A DNA stretch of 64,000 bases, from NCBI GenBank assembly GCA_019059635.1, contig JAGVRJ010000006.1:496001-560000 (forward strand). Reading direction: 5' to 3'. Numbering within the stretch: the first letter of the stretch is position 1; the number at the start of each line of letters is the position of its first letter. The notes under the pieces were generated by a model, which was given only the letters and a program-made list of their open reading frames with translations, had not been told where the DNA came from and searched no databases. Below, piece after piece: positions 43,001-57,600 of this stretch. Made by a program: the position numbers and the translations under genes. The stretch comes from Proales similis. Its lineage: Eukaryota > Rotifera > Eurotatoria > Ploima > Proalidae.

Positions 43001-45392
43001 TGAGGGCCTTGGGAAAGGCTAAAAGCCGTTTTTATGTATGAAAGACAAGAATAATGAACGTGTCGGCTTAAAAAGGCGTTTTTCACTATATAGAAGGCTT
43101 TATCAGAAAAATTTTCATCGATATTAATTTTTCAGGATGAGTTGGGGAATGCGATTTTAAGTTTGAAAATTATTTATCTTTAATTCTAAGGGCCTTGGGA
43201 AAGGCTAAAAGCCGTTTTCACGTATGAAAGACAAGAATAATGAACTTGTCGGCTTAAAAAGGCGTTTTTCACTGTACAGAAGGCTTTATCAGAGAAATTT
43301 TCATCGATATTAATTTTTCAGGATGAGTTGGGGAATGCGATTTTAAGTTTGAAAATTATTTATCTTGAATTCTGAGGGCCTGGGGAAAGGCTAAAAGCCG
43401 TTTTCATGTTTAAATGACAGGAATAATGAACATTTCGAATTACAAAGGCGTTTTTCACTGTAAAGAAGGCTTTATCAGAAAAACTTTCATCGATATTAAT
43501 TTTTCAGGATGAGTTGGGGAATGCGATTTTAAGTTTGAAAATTATTTATCTTTAATTCTGAGGGCCAGGGGAAAGGCTTAAAGCCGTTTTCATGTTTAAA
43601 TGACAGGAATAATGAACATTTCGAATTACAAAGGCGTTTTTCACTGTACAGAAGGCTTTATCAGAAAAATTTTCATCGATATTAATTTTTCAGGATGAGT
43701 TGGGGAATGCGATTTTAAGTTTGAAAATTATTTATCTTGAATTCTGAGGGCCAGGGGAAAGGCTAAAAGCCGTTTTCATGTCTAAATGACAGGAATAATG
43801 AACATTTCGAATTACAAAGGCGTTTTTCACTGTAAAGAAGGCTTTTCAGATAAATTTTTATTGATATTAATTTTTCAGGATGAGTTGGGGAATGCGATTT
43901 TAAGTTTGAAAATTATTTATCTTTAATTCTGAGGGCCAGGGGAAAGGCTAAAAGCCGTTTTCATGTTTAAATGACAGGAATAATGAACATTTCGAATTAC
44001 AAAGGCGTTTTTCACTGTAAAGAAGGCTTTATCAGAAAAATTTTCATCGATATTTATTTTTCAGGATGAGTTGGGGAATGCGATTTTTAGTTTGAAAATT
44101 ATTTATCTTTAATTCTGAGGGCCTTGAGAAAGGCTAAAAGCCGTTTTCATGTATTAAAGACAAGAATAATGAACTTGTCGGCTTAAAAAGGCGTTTTTCA
44201 CTATATAGAAGGCTTTATCAGAAAAATTTTCATCGATATTAATTTTTCAGGATGAGTTTGGGAATGCGATTTTAAGTTTGAAAATTATTTATCTTTAATT
44301 CTGAAGGCCAGGGGAAAGGCTAAAAGCCGTTTTCACGTATTTAAGACAAGAATAATGAACTTGTCGGCTTAAAAAGGCGTTTTTCACTGTAAAAAAGGCT
44401 TTATCAGAGAAATTTTCATCGATATTAATTTTTCAGGATGAGTTGGGGAATGCGATTTTAAGTTTGAAAATTATTTATCTTTTATTCTGAGGGCCAGGGG
44501 AAAGGCTCAAAGCCGTTTTCAAGTATGAAAGACAAGAATATTGAACGTGTCGGCTTAAAAAGGCGTTTTTCACTGTAAAGAAGGCTTTATCTGAAAAATT
44601 TTCATCGATATTAATTTTTCAGGCTGAGTTGGGGAATGCGATTTTAAGTTTGAAAATTATTTAACTTTAATTCTGAGGGCCAGGGTAAAGGCTCAAAGCC
44701 GTTTTCAAGTATGAAAGACAAGAATATTGAACGTGTCGGCTTAAAAAGGCGTTTTTCACTGTAAAGAAGGCTTTATCAGAAAAATTTTCATCGATATTTA
44801 TTTTTCAGGCTGAGTTGGGGAATGCGATTTTAAGTTTGAAAATTATTTAACTTTAATTCTGAGGGCCAGGGGAAAGGCTAAAAGCCGTTTTCATGTATGA
44901 AAGACAGGAATAATGGACGTGACGGCTTAAAAATGCGTTTTTCACTGTAAAGAAGGCTTTATCAGAAAAATTTTCATCGATATTAATTTTTCAGGATGAG
45001 TTGGGGAATGCGATTTTAAGTTTGAAAATTATTTATCTTTAATTCTGAGGGCCAGGGGAAAGGCTCAAAGCCGTTTTCAAGTATGAAAGACAAGAATAAT
45101 GAACGTGTCGGCTTAAAAAGGCGTTTTTCACTGTAAAGAAGGCTTTATCAGAAAAATTTTCATCGATATTAATTTTTCAGGATGAGTTGGGGAATGCGAT
45201 TTTAAGTTTGAAAATTATTTATCTTTAATTCTGAGGGACAGGGGAAAGTCTAAAAGCCGTTTTCATGTATGAAAGACAAGAATAATGAACGTGTCGGCTT
45301 AAAAAGGCGTTTTTCACTGTAAAGAAGGCTTTATCAGAAAAATTTTCATCGATATTAATTTTTCAGGATGAGTTGGGGAATGCGATTTTAAG

Positions 45393-48000
45393 TTTGTAAA
45401 TTATTTATCTTTAATTCTGAGGGCCAGGGAAAAGGCTAAAAGCCGTTTTCATGTTTAAATGACAGGAATAATGAACATTTCGAATTACAAAGGCGTTTTT
45501 CACTGTAAAGAAGGCTTTATCAGAAAAACTTTCATCGATATTAATTTTTCAGGATGAGTTGGGGAATGCGATTTTAAGTTTGAAAATTATTTATCTTTAA
45601 TTCTGAGGGCCAGGGGAAAGGCTAAAAACCGTTTTCATGTTTAAATGACAGGAATAATGAACATTTCGAATTACAAAGGCGTTTTTCACTGTAAAGAAGG
45701 CTTTATCAGAAAAATTTTCATCGATATTAATTTTTCAGGATGAGTTGGGGAATGCGATTTAAAGTTTGAAAATTATTTATCTTTAATTCTGAGGGCCAGG
45801 GGAAAGGCTTAAAGCCGTTTTCATGTTTAAATGACAGGAATAATGAACATTTCGAATTACAAAGGCGTTTTTCACTGTAAAGAAGGCTTTATCAGAAAAA
45901 TTTTCATCGATATTAATTTTTCAGGATGAGTTGGGGAATGCGATTTTAAGTTTGAAAATTATTTATCTTTAATTCTGAGGGCCAGGGGAAAGTCTAAAAG
46001 CCGTTTTCATGTTTAAATGACAGGAATAATGAACGTGTCGGCTTAAAAAGGCGTTTTTCACTGTAAAGAAGGCTTTATCAGAAAAATTTTCATCGATATT
46101 AATTTTTCAGGATGAGTTGGGGAATGCGATTTTAAGTTTGTAAATTATTTATCTTTAATTCTGAGGGCCAGGGAAAAGGCTAAAAGCCGTTTTCATGTTT
46201 AAATGACAGGAATAATGAACATTTCGAATTACAAAGGCGTTTTTCACTGTAAAGAAGGCTTTATCAGAAAAACTTTCATCGATATTAATTTTTCAGGATG
46301 AGTTGGGGAATGCGATTTTAAGTTTGAAAATTATTTATCTTTAATTCTGAGGGCCAGGGGAAAGGCTAAAAACCGTTTTCATGTTTAAATGACAGGAATA
46401 ATGAACATTTCGAATTACAAAGGCGTTTTTCACTGTAAAGAAGGCTTTATCAGAAAAATTTTCATCGATATTAATTTTTCAGGATGAGTTGGGGAATGCG
46501 ATTTAAAGTTTGAAAATTATTTATCTTTAATTCTGAGGGCCAGGGGAAAGGCTTAAAGCCGTTTTCATGTTTAAATGACAGGAATAATGAACATTTCGAA
46601 TTACAAAGGCGTTTTTCACTGTAAAGAAGGCTTTATCAGAAAAATTTTCATCGATATTAATTTTTCAGGATGAGTTGGGGAATGCGATTTTAAGTTTGAA
46701 AATTATTTATCTTTAATTCTGAGGGCCAGGGGAAAGTCTAAAAGCCGTTTTCATGTTTAAATGACAGGAATAATGAACGTGTCGGCTTAAAAAGGCGTTT
46801 TTCACTGTAAAGAAGGCTTTATCAGAAAAATTTTCATCGATATTAATTTTTCAGGATGAGTTGGGGAATGCGATTTTAAGTTTGTAAATTATTTATCTTT
46901 AATTCTGAGGGCCAGGGAAAAGGCTAAAAGCCGTTTTCATGTTTAAATGACAGGAATAATGAACATTTCGAATTACAAAGGCGTTTTTCACTGTAAAGAA
47001 GGCTTTATCAGAAAAACTTTCATCGATATTAATTTTTCAGGATGAGTTGGGGAATGCGATTTTAAGTTTGAAAATTATTTATCTTTAATTCTGAGGGCCA
47101 GGGGAAAGGCTAAAAACCGTTTTCATGTTTAAATGACAGGAATAATGAACATTTCGAATTACAAAGGCGTTTTTCACTGTAAAGAAGGCTTTATCAGAAA
47201 AATTTTCATCGATATTAATTTTTCAGGATGAGTTGGGGAATGCGATTTTAAGTTTGTAAATTATTTATCTTTAATTCTGAGGGCCAGGGAAAAGGCTAAA
47301 AGCCGTTTTCATGTTTAAATGACAGGAATAATGAACATTTCGAATTACAAAGGCGTTTTTCACTGTAAAGAAGGCTTTATCAGAAAAACTTTCATCGATA
47401 TTAATTTTTCAGGATGAGTTGGGGAATGCGATTTTAAGTTTGAAAATTATTTATCTTTAATTCTGAGGGCCAGGGGAAAGGCTAAAAACCGTTTTCATGT
47501 TTAAATGACAGGAATAATGAACATTTCGAATTACAAAGGCGTTTTTCACTGTAAAGAAGGCTTTATCAGAAAAATTTTCATCGATATTAATTTTTCAGGA
47601 TGAGTTGGGGAATGCGATTTAAAGTTTGAAAATTATTTATCTTTAATTCTGAGGGCCAGGGGAAAGGCTTAAAGCCGTTTTCATGTTTAAATGACAGGAA
47701 TAATGAACATTTCGAATTACAAAGGCGTTTTTCACTGTAAAGAAGGCTTTATCAGAAAAATTTTCATCGATATTAATTTTTCAGGATGAGTTGGGGAATG
47801 CGATTTTAAGTTTGAAAATTATTTATCTTTAATTCTGAGGGCCAGGGGAAAGGCTAAAAGCCGTTTTCATGTATGAAAGACAAGAATAATGAACTTGTCG
47901 GCTTAAAAAGGCGTTTTTTCACTATATAGAAGGCTTTATCAGAAAAATTTTCATCGATATTAATTTTTCAGGATGAGTTGGGGAATGCGATTTTAAGTTT
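45393..48000. repeat. Higher-order repeat, four monomers (744 bp)
   Basis: The diagnostic variant TTTGTAAATTATTT (inner copies usually have TTTGAAAATTATTT) occurs at 45393, 46137, 46881, 47253 and 47998: steps of 744, 744, 372 and 745 bp, i.e. 4, 4, 2 and 4 monomers. The accompanying variants (CAGGGAAAAGGC, AAAAACTTTCATC, CTAAAAACCGTTTT, GATTTAAAGTTTG) recur in the same order. Confidence 0.88.
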
Positions 48001-49482
48001 GTAAATTATTTATCTTTAATTCTGAGGGCCAGGGAAAAGGCTAAAAGCCGTTTTCATGTTTAAAAGACAGGAATAATGAACATTTCGAATTACAAAGGCG
48101 TTTTTAACTGTAAAGAAGGCTTTATCAGAAAAACTTTCATCGATATTAATTTTTCAGGATGAGTTGGGGAATGCGATTTTAAGTTTGAAAATTATTTATC
48201 TTTAATTCTGAGGGCCTTGAGAAAGGCAAAAACCATTTTCATGTTTAAAAGACAGGAATAATGAACATTTCGAATTACAAAGGCGTTTTTCACTGTAAAT
48301 AAGGCTTTATCAGAAAAATTTTCATCGATATTAATTTTTCAGGATGAGTTGGGGAATGCGATTTAAAGTTTGAAAATTATTTATCTTTAATTCTGAGGGC
48401 CAGGGGAAAGGCTTAAAGCCGTTTTCATGTTTAAATGACAGGAATAATGAACATTTCGAATTACAAAGGCGTTTTTCACTGTAAAGAAGGCTTTATCAGA
48501 AAAATTTTCATCGATATTAATTTTTCAGGATGAGTTGGGAAATGCGATTTTAAGTTTGAAAATTATTTATCTTTAATTCTGAGGGCCAGGGGAAAGGCTT
48601 AAAGCCGTTTTCATGTTTAATTGACAGGAATAATGAACTTGTCGGCTTAAAAAGGCGTTTTTCACTGTAAAGAAGGCTTTATCAGAAAAACTTTCATCGA
48701 TATTAATTTTTTAGGCTGAGTTGTAGAGTGCGATTTTAAGTTTGAAAATTATTTATCTTTAATTCTGAGGCCTTGAGAAAGGCTAAAAGCCGTTTTCATG
48801 TATGAAAGACAAGAATAATGAACTTGTCGGCTTAAATAGGCGTTTTTCACTGTAAAGAAGGCTTTATCAGAAAAATTTTCATCGATATTAATTTTTCAGG
48901 ATGAGTTGGGGAATGCGATTTTAAGTTTGAAAATTATTTATCTTTAATTCTGAGGGCCAGGGGAAAGGCTAAAAGCCGTTTTCATGTTTAAAAGACAGGA
49001 ATAATGAACATTTCGAATTACAAAGGCGTTTTTCACTGTAAAGAAGGCTTTATCAGAAAAACTTTCATCGATATTAATTTTTTAGGCTGAGTTGTAGAGT
49101 GCGATTTTAAGTTTGAAAATTATTTATCTTTAATTCTGAGGGCCAGGGGAAAGGCTTAAAGCCGTTTTCATGTTTAAATGACAGGAATAATGAACTTGTC
49201 GGCTTAAAAAGGCGTTTTTCACTGTAAAGAAGGCTTTATCAGAAAAACTTTCATCGATATTAATTTTTTAGGCTGAGTTGTAGAGTGCGATTTTAAGTTT
49301 GAAAATTATTTATCTTTAATTCTGAGGGCCTTGAGAAAGGCAAAAACCATTTTCATGTTTAAAAGACAGGAATAATGAACATTTCGAATTACAAAGGCGT
49401 TTTTCACTGTAAATAAGGCTTTATCAGAAAAATTTTCATCGATATTAATTTTTCAGGATGAGTTGGGGAATGCGATTTTAAG

Positions 49483-50780
49483 TTTGTAAATTATTTTTCT
49501 TTAATTCTGAGGGCCAGGAAAAAGGCTAAAAGCCGTTTTCATGTTTAAAAGACAGGAATAATGAACATTTCGACTTAAAAAGGCGTTTTTCACTGTAAAG
49601 AAGGCTTTATCAGAAAAATTTTCATCGATATTAATTTTTCAGGCTGAGTTGTAGAATGCGATTTTAAGTTTGAAAATTATTTATCTTTAATTCTGAGGGC
49701 CTTGAGAAAGGCTCAAAGCCGTTTTCATGTATGAAAGACAAGAATAATGATAGTGTCGGCTAAAAAAGGCGTTTTTCACTGTAAAGAAGGCTTTATCAGA
49801 AAAATTTTCATCGATATTTATTTTTCAGGTTGAGTTGGGGAATGCGATTTTTAGTTTGAAAATTATTTATCTTTAATTCTGAGGGCCTTGAGAAAGGCTC
49901 AAAGCCGTTTTCATGTATGAAAGACAAGAATAATGAACTTGTCGGCTTAAAAAGGCGTTTTTCACTATATAGAAGGCTTTTTCATAAAAATTTTCATCGA
50001 TATTAATTTTTCAGGATGAGTTGGGGAATGCGATTTTAAGTTTGTAAATTATTTATCTTTAATTCTGAGGGCCAGGGAAAAGGCTAAAAGCCGTTTTCAT
50101 GTTTAAAAGACAGGAATAATGAACATTTCGAATTACAAAGGCGTTTTTCACTGTAAAGAAGGCTTTATCAGAAAAATTTTCATCGATATTAATTTTTCAG
50201 GCTGAGTTGTAGAATGCGATTTTAAGTTTGAAAATTATTTATCTTTAATTCTGAGGGCCTTGAGAAAGGCTCAAAGCCGTTTTCATGTATGAAAGACAAG
50301 AATAATGATAGTGTCGGCTAAAAAAGGCGTTTTTCACTGTAAAGAAGGCTTTATCAGAAAAATTTTCATCGATATTTATTTTTCAGGTTGAGTTGGGGAA
50401 TGCGATTTTTAGTTTGAAAATTATTTATCTTTAATTCTGAGGGCCTTGAGAAAGGCTCAAAGCCGTTTTCATGTATGAAAGACAAGAATAATGAACTTGT
50501 CGGCTTAAAAAGGCGTTTTTCACTATATAGAAGGCTTTTTCATAAAAATTTTCATCGATATTAATTTTTCAGGATGAGTTGGGGAATGCGATTTTAAGTT
50601 TGTAAATTATTTATCTTTAATTCTGAGGGCCAGGGAAAAGGCTAAAAGCCGTTTTCATGTTTTAAAGACAGGAATAATGAACATTTCGACTTAAAAAGGC
50701 GTTTTTCACTGTAAAGAAGGCTTTATCAGAAAAATTTTCATCGATATTAATTTTTCAGGCTGAGTTGTAGAATGCGATTT
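49483..50780. repeat. Higher-order repeat, three monomers (558 bp)
   Basis: The TTTGTAAATT variant appears at 49483, 50041 and 50599, steps of 558 bp (three monomers). Between them, the unit with AATGATAGTGTCGGCTAAAA and the unit with GGCTTTTTCATAAAAATTTT alternate in the same order. Confidence 0.82.
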
Positions 50781-51699
50781 TAAGTTTGAAAATTATTTAT
50801 CTTTAATTCTGAGGGCTTTGAGAAAGGGTAAAAGCCGTTTTTATGTTTAAAAGACAGGAATAATGAACATTTCGGCTTAGAAAGGCGTTTTTCACTGTAA
50901 AGAAGGCTTTATCAGAAAAATTTTCATCGATATTAATTTTTCAGGCTGAGTTGTAGAATGCGATTTTAAGTTTGAAAATTATTTATCTTTAATTCTGAGG
51001 GCTTTGAGAAAGGGTAAAAGCCGTTTTTATGTTTAAAAGACAGGAATAATGAACATTTCGGCTTAAAAAGGCGTTTTTCACTGTAAAGAAGGCTTTTTCA
51101 GAAAAATTTTCATCGATATTAATTTTTCAGGCTGAGTTGTAGATGCAATTTTAAGTTTGAAAATTATTTATCTTTAATTCTGAGGGCCAGGGGAAAGGCA
51201 AAAAGCCATTTTCATGTTTAAAAGACAGGAATAATGAACATTTCGAATTACAAAGGCGTTTTTCACTGTAAAGAAGGCTTTATCAGAAAAATTTTCATCG
51301 ATATTTATTTTTCAGGATGAGTTGGGGAATGCGATTTTAAGTTTGAAAATTATTTATCTTTAATTCTGAGGGCCAATGGAAAGGCAAAAAGCCGTTTTCA
51401 TGTATGAAAGACAAGAATAATGATAGTGTCGGCTTGAAAAGGCGTTTTTCACTGTAAAGAAGGCTTTATCAGAAAAATTTTCATAGATATTAATTTTTCA
51501 GGCTGAGTTGTAGAATGCGATTTTAAGTTTGAAAATTATTTATCTTTAATTCTGAGGGCCAGGGGAAAGGCAAAAAGCCATTTTCATGTTTAAAAGACAG
51601 GAATAATGAACATTTCGAATTACAAAGGCGTTTTTCACTGTAAAGAAGGCTTTTTCAGAAAAATTTTCATCGATATTAATTTTTCAGGCTGAGTTGTAG

Positions 51700-54600
51700 A
51701 ATGCAATTTTAAGTTTGAAAATTATTTATCTTTAATTCTGAGGGCCAGGGGAAAGGCTAAAAGCCGTTTTCATGTATGAAAGACAAGAATAATGAACGTG
51801 TCGGCTTAAAAAGGCGTTTTTCACTGTAAAGAAGGCTTTATCAGAAAAATTATCATCGATATTTATTTTTCAGGATGAGTTGGGGAATGCGATTTTAAGT
51901 TTGAAAATTATTTATCTTTAATTCTGAGGGCCAGGGGAAAGGCTAAAAGCCGTTTTGATGTATGAAAGACAAGAATAATGAACTTGTCGGCTTAAAAAGG
52001 CGTTTTTCACTATATAGAAGGCTTTATCAGAAAAATTATCATCGATATTAATTTTTCAGGCTGAGTTGTAGAATGCGATTTCAAGTTTGAAAATTATTTA
52101 TCTTTAATTCTGAGGGCCAGGGGAAAGGCAAAAAGCCATTTTCATGTTTAAAAGACAGGAATAATGAACATTTCGACTTAAAAAGGCGTTTTTCACTGTA
52201 AAGAAGGCTTTATCAGAAAAATTTTCATCGATATTAATTTTTCAGGCTGAGTTGTAGAATGCGATTTTAAGTTTGAAAATTATTTATCTTTACTTCTGAG
52301 GGCTTTGAGAAAGGGTAAAAGCCGTTTTTATGTTTGAAAGACAGGAATAATGAACATTTCGAATTACAAAGGCGTTTTTCACTGTAAAGAAGGCTTTTTC
52401 AGAAAAATTTTCATCGATATTAATTTTTCAGGCTGAGTTGTAGAATGCAATTTTAAGTTTGAAAATTATTTATCTTTAATTCTGAGGGCCAGGGGAAAGG
52501 CTAAAAGCCGTTTTCATGTATGAAAGACAAGAATAATGAACGTGTCGGCTTAAAAAGGCGTTTTTCACTGTAAAGAAGGCTTTATCAGAAAAATTATCAT
52601 CGATATTTATTTTTCAGGATGAGTTGGGGAATGCGATTTTAAGTTTGAAAATTATTTATCTTTAATTCTGAGGGCCAGGGGAAAGGCTAAAAGCCGTTTT
52701 GATGTATGAAAGACAAGAATAATGAACTTGTCGGCTTAAAAAGGCGTTTTTCACTATATAGAAGGCTTTATCAGAAAAATTATCATCGATATTAATTTTT
52801 CAGGCTGAGTTGTAGAATGCGATTTTAAGTTTGAAAATTATTTATCTTTAATTCTGAGGGCCAGGGGAAAGGCAAAAAGCCATTTTCATGTTTAAAAGAC
52901 AGGAATAATGAACATTTCGGCTTAGAAAGGCGTTTTTCACTGTAAAGAAGGCTTTATCAGAAAAATTTTCATCGATATTAATTTTTCAGGCTGAGTTGTA
53001 GAATGCGATTTTAAGTTTGAAAATTATTTATCTTTAATTCTGAGGGCTTTGAGAAAGGGTAAAAGCCGTTTTTATGTTTAAAAGACAGGAATAATGAACA
53101 TTTCGAATTACAAAGGCGTTTTTCACTGTAAAGAAGGCTTTTTCAGAAAAATTTTCATCGATATTAATTTTTCAGGCTGAGTTGTAGAATGCAATTTTAA
53201 GTTTGAAAATTATTTATCTTTAATTCTGAGGGCCAGGGGAAAGGCTAAAAGCCGTTTTCATGTATGAAAGACAAGAATAATGAACGTGTCGGCTTAAAAA
53301 GGCGTTTTTCACTGTAAAGAAGGCTTTATCAGAAAAATTATCATCGATATTTATTTTTCAGGATGAGTTGGGGAATGCGATTTTAAGTTTGAAAATTATT
53401 TATCTTTAATTCTGAGGGCCAGGGGAAAGGCTAAAAGCCGTTTTGATGTATGAAAGACAAGAATAATGAACTTGTCGGCTTAAAAAGGCGTTTTTCACTA
53501 TATAGAAGGCTTTATCAGAAAAATTATCATCGATATTAATTTTTCAGGCTGAGTTGTAGAATGCGATTTTAAGTTTGAAAATTATTTATCTTTAATTCTG
53601 AGGGCCAGGGGAAAGGCAAAAAGCCATTTTCATGTTTAAAAGACAGGAATAATGAACATTTCGACTAAAAAAGGCGTTTTTCACTGTAAAGAAGGCTTTA
53701 TCAGAAAAATTTTCATCGATATTTATTTTTCAGGATGAGTTGGGGAATGCGATTTTAAGTTTGAAAATTATTTATCTTTAATTCTGAGGGCCAATGGAAA
53801 GGCAAAAAGCCGTTTTCATGTATGAAAGACAAGAATAATGATAGTGTCGGCTTGAAAAGGCGTTTTTCACTGTAAAGAAGGCTTTATCAGAAAAATTTTC
53901 ATAGATATTAATTTTTCAGGCTGAGTTGTAGAATGCGATTTTAAGTTTGAAAATTATTTATCTTTAATTCTGAGGGCCAGGGGAAAGGCAAAAAGCCATT
54001 TTCATGTTTAAAAGACAGGAATAATGAACATTTCGAATTACAAAGGCGTTTTTCACTGTAAAGAAGGCTTTTTCAGAAAAATTTTCATCGATATTAATTT
54101 TTCAGGCTGAGTTGTAGAATGCAATATTAAGTTTGAAAATTATTTATCTTTAATTCTGAGGGCCAGGGGAAAGGCTAAAAGCCGTTTTCATGTATGAAAG
54201 ACAAGAATAATGAACGTGTCGGCTTAAAAAGGCGTTTTTCACTGTAAAGAAGGCTTTATCAGAAAAATTATCATCGATATTTATTTTTCAGGATGAGTTG
54301 GGGAATGCGATTTTAAGTTTGAAAATTATTTATCTTTAATTCTGAGGGCCAGGGGAAAGGCTAAAAGCCGTTTTGATGTATGAAAGACAAGAATAATGAA
54401 CTTGTCGGCTTAAAAAGGCGTTTTTCACTATATAGAAGGCTTTATCAGAAAAATTATCATCGATATTAATTTTTCAGGCTGAGTTGTAGAATGCGATTTT
54501 AAGTTTGAAAATTATTTATCTTTAATTCTGAGGGCCAGGGGAAAGGCAAAAAGCCATTTTCATGTTTAAAAGACAGGAATAATGAACATTTCGACTTAAA
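51700..54600. repeat. Second four-monomer higher-order repeat (744 bp)
   Basis: The variant GTTTTGATGTATG occurs at 51952, 52696, 53440 and 54370, steps of 744, 744 and 930 bp (4, 4 and 5 monomers). The unit order (GTTGTAGAATGCAATTTT, then GAACGTGTCGG, then GTTTTGATG, then AAAGCCATTTTC) repeats. The same GTTTTGATG variant also exists far away at 36468 and 36654. Confidence 0.85.
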
Positions 54601-57600
54601 AAGGCGTTTTTCACTGTAAAGAAGGCTTTATCAGAAAAATTTTCATCGATATTAATTTTTCAGGCTGAGTTGTAGAATGCGATTTTAAGTTTGAAAATTA
54701 TTTATCTTTAATTCTGAGGGCTTTGAGAAAGGGTAAAAGCCGTTTTTATGTTTAAAAGACAGGAATAATGAACATTTCGAATTACAAAGGCGTTTTTCAC
54801 TGTAAAGAAGGCTTTTTCAGAAAAATTTTCATCGATATTAATTTTTCAGGCTGAGTTGTAGAATGCAATTTTAAGTTTGAAAATTATTTATCTTTAATTC
54901 TGAGGGCCAGGGGAAAGGCTAAAAGCCGTTTTCATGTATGAAAGACAAGAATAATGAACATTTCGAATTACAAAGGCGTTTTTCACTGTAAAGAAGGCTT
55001 TATCAGAAAAATTTTCATAGATATTAATTTTTCAGGCTGAGTTGTAGAATGCAATTTTAAGTTTGAAAATTATTTATCTTTAATTCTGAGGGCCAGGGGA
55101 AAGGCTAAAAGCCGTTTTCATGTATGAAAGACAAGAATAATGAACTTGTCGGCTTGAAAAGGCGTTTTTCACTGTAAAGAAGGCTTTATCAGAAAAATTT
55201 TCATAGATATTAATTTTTCAGGCTGAGTTGTAGAATGCAATTTTAAGTTTGAAAATTATTTATCTTTAATTCTGAGGGCCAGGGGAAAGGCTAAAAGCCG
55301 TTTTCATGTATGAAAGACAAGAATAATGAACATTTCGAATTACAAAGGCGTTTTTCACTGTAAAGAAGGCTTTATCAGAAAAATTTTCATCGATATTTAT
55401 TTTTCAGGATGAGTTGGGGAATGCGATTTTGAGTTTGAAAATTATTTATCTTTAATTCTGAGGGCCAATGGAAAGGCAAAAAGCCGTTTTCATGTATGAA
55501 AGACAAGAATAATGATAGTGTCGGCTTGAAAAGGCGTTTTTCACTGTAAAGAAGGCTTTATCAGAAAAATTTTCATAGATATTAATTTTTCAGGCTGAGT
55601 TGTAGAATGCGATTTTAAGTTTGAAAATTATTTATCTTTAATTCTGAGGGCCAGGGGAAAGGCAAAAAGCCATTTTCATGTTTAAAAGACAGGAATAATG
55701 AACATTTCGAATTACAAAGGCGTTTTTCACTGTAAAGAAGGCTTTTTCAGAAAAATTTTCATCGATATTAATTTTTCAGGCTGAGTTGTAGAATGCAATT
55801 TTAAGTTTGAAAATTATTTATCTTTAATTCTGAGGGCCAGGGGAAAGGCTAAAAGCCGTTTTCATGTATGAAAGACAAGAATAATGAACTTGTCGGCTTA
55901 AAAAGGCGTTTTTCACTGTAAAGAAGGCTTTTTCAGAAAAATTTTCATCGATATTAATTTTTCAGGCTGAGTTGTAGATGCAATTTTAAGTTTGAAAATT
56001 ATTTATCTTTAATTCTGAGGGCCAGGGGAAAGGCAAAAAGCCATTTTCATGTTTAAAAGACAGGAATAATGAACATTTCGAATTACAAAGGCGTTTTTCA
56101 CTGTAAAGAAGGCTTTATCAGAAAAATTTTCATCGATATTTATTTTTCAGGATGAGTTGGGGAATGCGATTTTAAGTTTGAAAATTATTTATCTTTAATT
56201 CTGAGGGCCAATGGAAAGGCAAAAAGCCGTTTTCATGTATGAAAGACAAGAATAATGATAGTGTCGGCTTGAAAAGGCGTTTTTCACTGTAAAGAAGGCT
56301 TTATCAGAAAAATTTTCATAGATATTAATTTTTCAGGCTGAGTTGTAGAATGCGATTTTAAGTTTGAAAATTATTTATCTTTAATTCTGAGGGCCAGGGG
56401 AAAGGCAAAAAGCCATTTTCATGTTTAAAAGACAGGAATAATGAACATTTCGACTTAAAAAGGCGTTTTTCACTGTAAAGAAGGCTTTTTCAGAAAAATT
56501 TTCATCGATATTAATTTTTCAGGCTGAGTTGTAGAATGCAATTTTAAGTTTGAAAATTATTTATCTTTAATTCTGAGGGCCAGGGGAAAGGCTAAAAGCC
56601 GTTTTCATGTTTAAAAGACAGGAATAATGAACATTTCGAATTACAAAGGCGTTTTTCACTGTAAAGAAGGCTTTATCATAAAAATTTTCATCGATATTAA
56701 TTTTTCAGGCTGAGTTGTAGATGCAATTTTAAGTTTGAAAATTATTTATCTTTAATTCTGAGGGCCAGGGGAAAGGCAAAAAGCCATTTTCATGTTTAAA
56801 AGACAGGAATAATGAACATTTCGAATTACAAAGGCGTTTTTCACTGTAAAGAAGGCTTTATCAGAAAAATTTTCATCGATATTTATTTTTCAGGATGAGT
56901 TGGGGAATGCGATTTTAAGTTTGAAAATTATTTATCTTTAATTCTGAGGGCCAATGGAAAGGCAAAAAGCCGTTTTCATGTATGAAAGACAAGAATAATG
57001 ATAGTGTCGGCTTGAAAAGGCGTTTTTCACTGTAAAGAAGGCTTTATCAGAAAAATTTTCATAGATATTAATTTTTCAGGCTGAGTTGTAGAATGCGATT
57101 TTAAGTTTGAAAATTATTTATCTTTAATTCTGAGGGCCAGGGGAAAGGCAAAAAGCCATTTTCATGTTTAAAAGACAGGAATAATGAACATTTCGAATTA
57201 CAAAGGCGTTTTTCACTGTAAAGAAGGCTTTATCAGAAAAATTTTCATCGATATTTATTTTTCAGGATGAGTTGGGGAATGCGATTTTAAGTTTGAAAAT
57301 TATTTATCTTTAATTCTGAGGGCCAATGGAAAGGCAAAAAGCCGTTTTCATGTATGAAAGACAAGAATAATGATAGTGTCGGCTTGAAAAGGCGTTTTTT
57401 CACTGTAAAGAAGGCTTTATCAGAAAAATTTTCATAGATATTAATTTTTCAGGCTGAGTTGTAGAATGCGATTTTAAGTTTGAAAATTATTTATCTTTAA
57501 TTCTGAGGGCCAGGGGAAAGGCAAAAAGCCATTTTCATGTTTAAAAGACAGGAATAATGAACATTTCGAATTACAAAGGCGTTTTTCACTGTAAAGAAGG

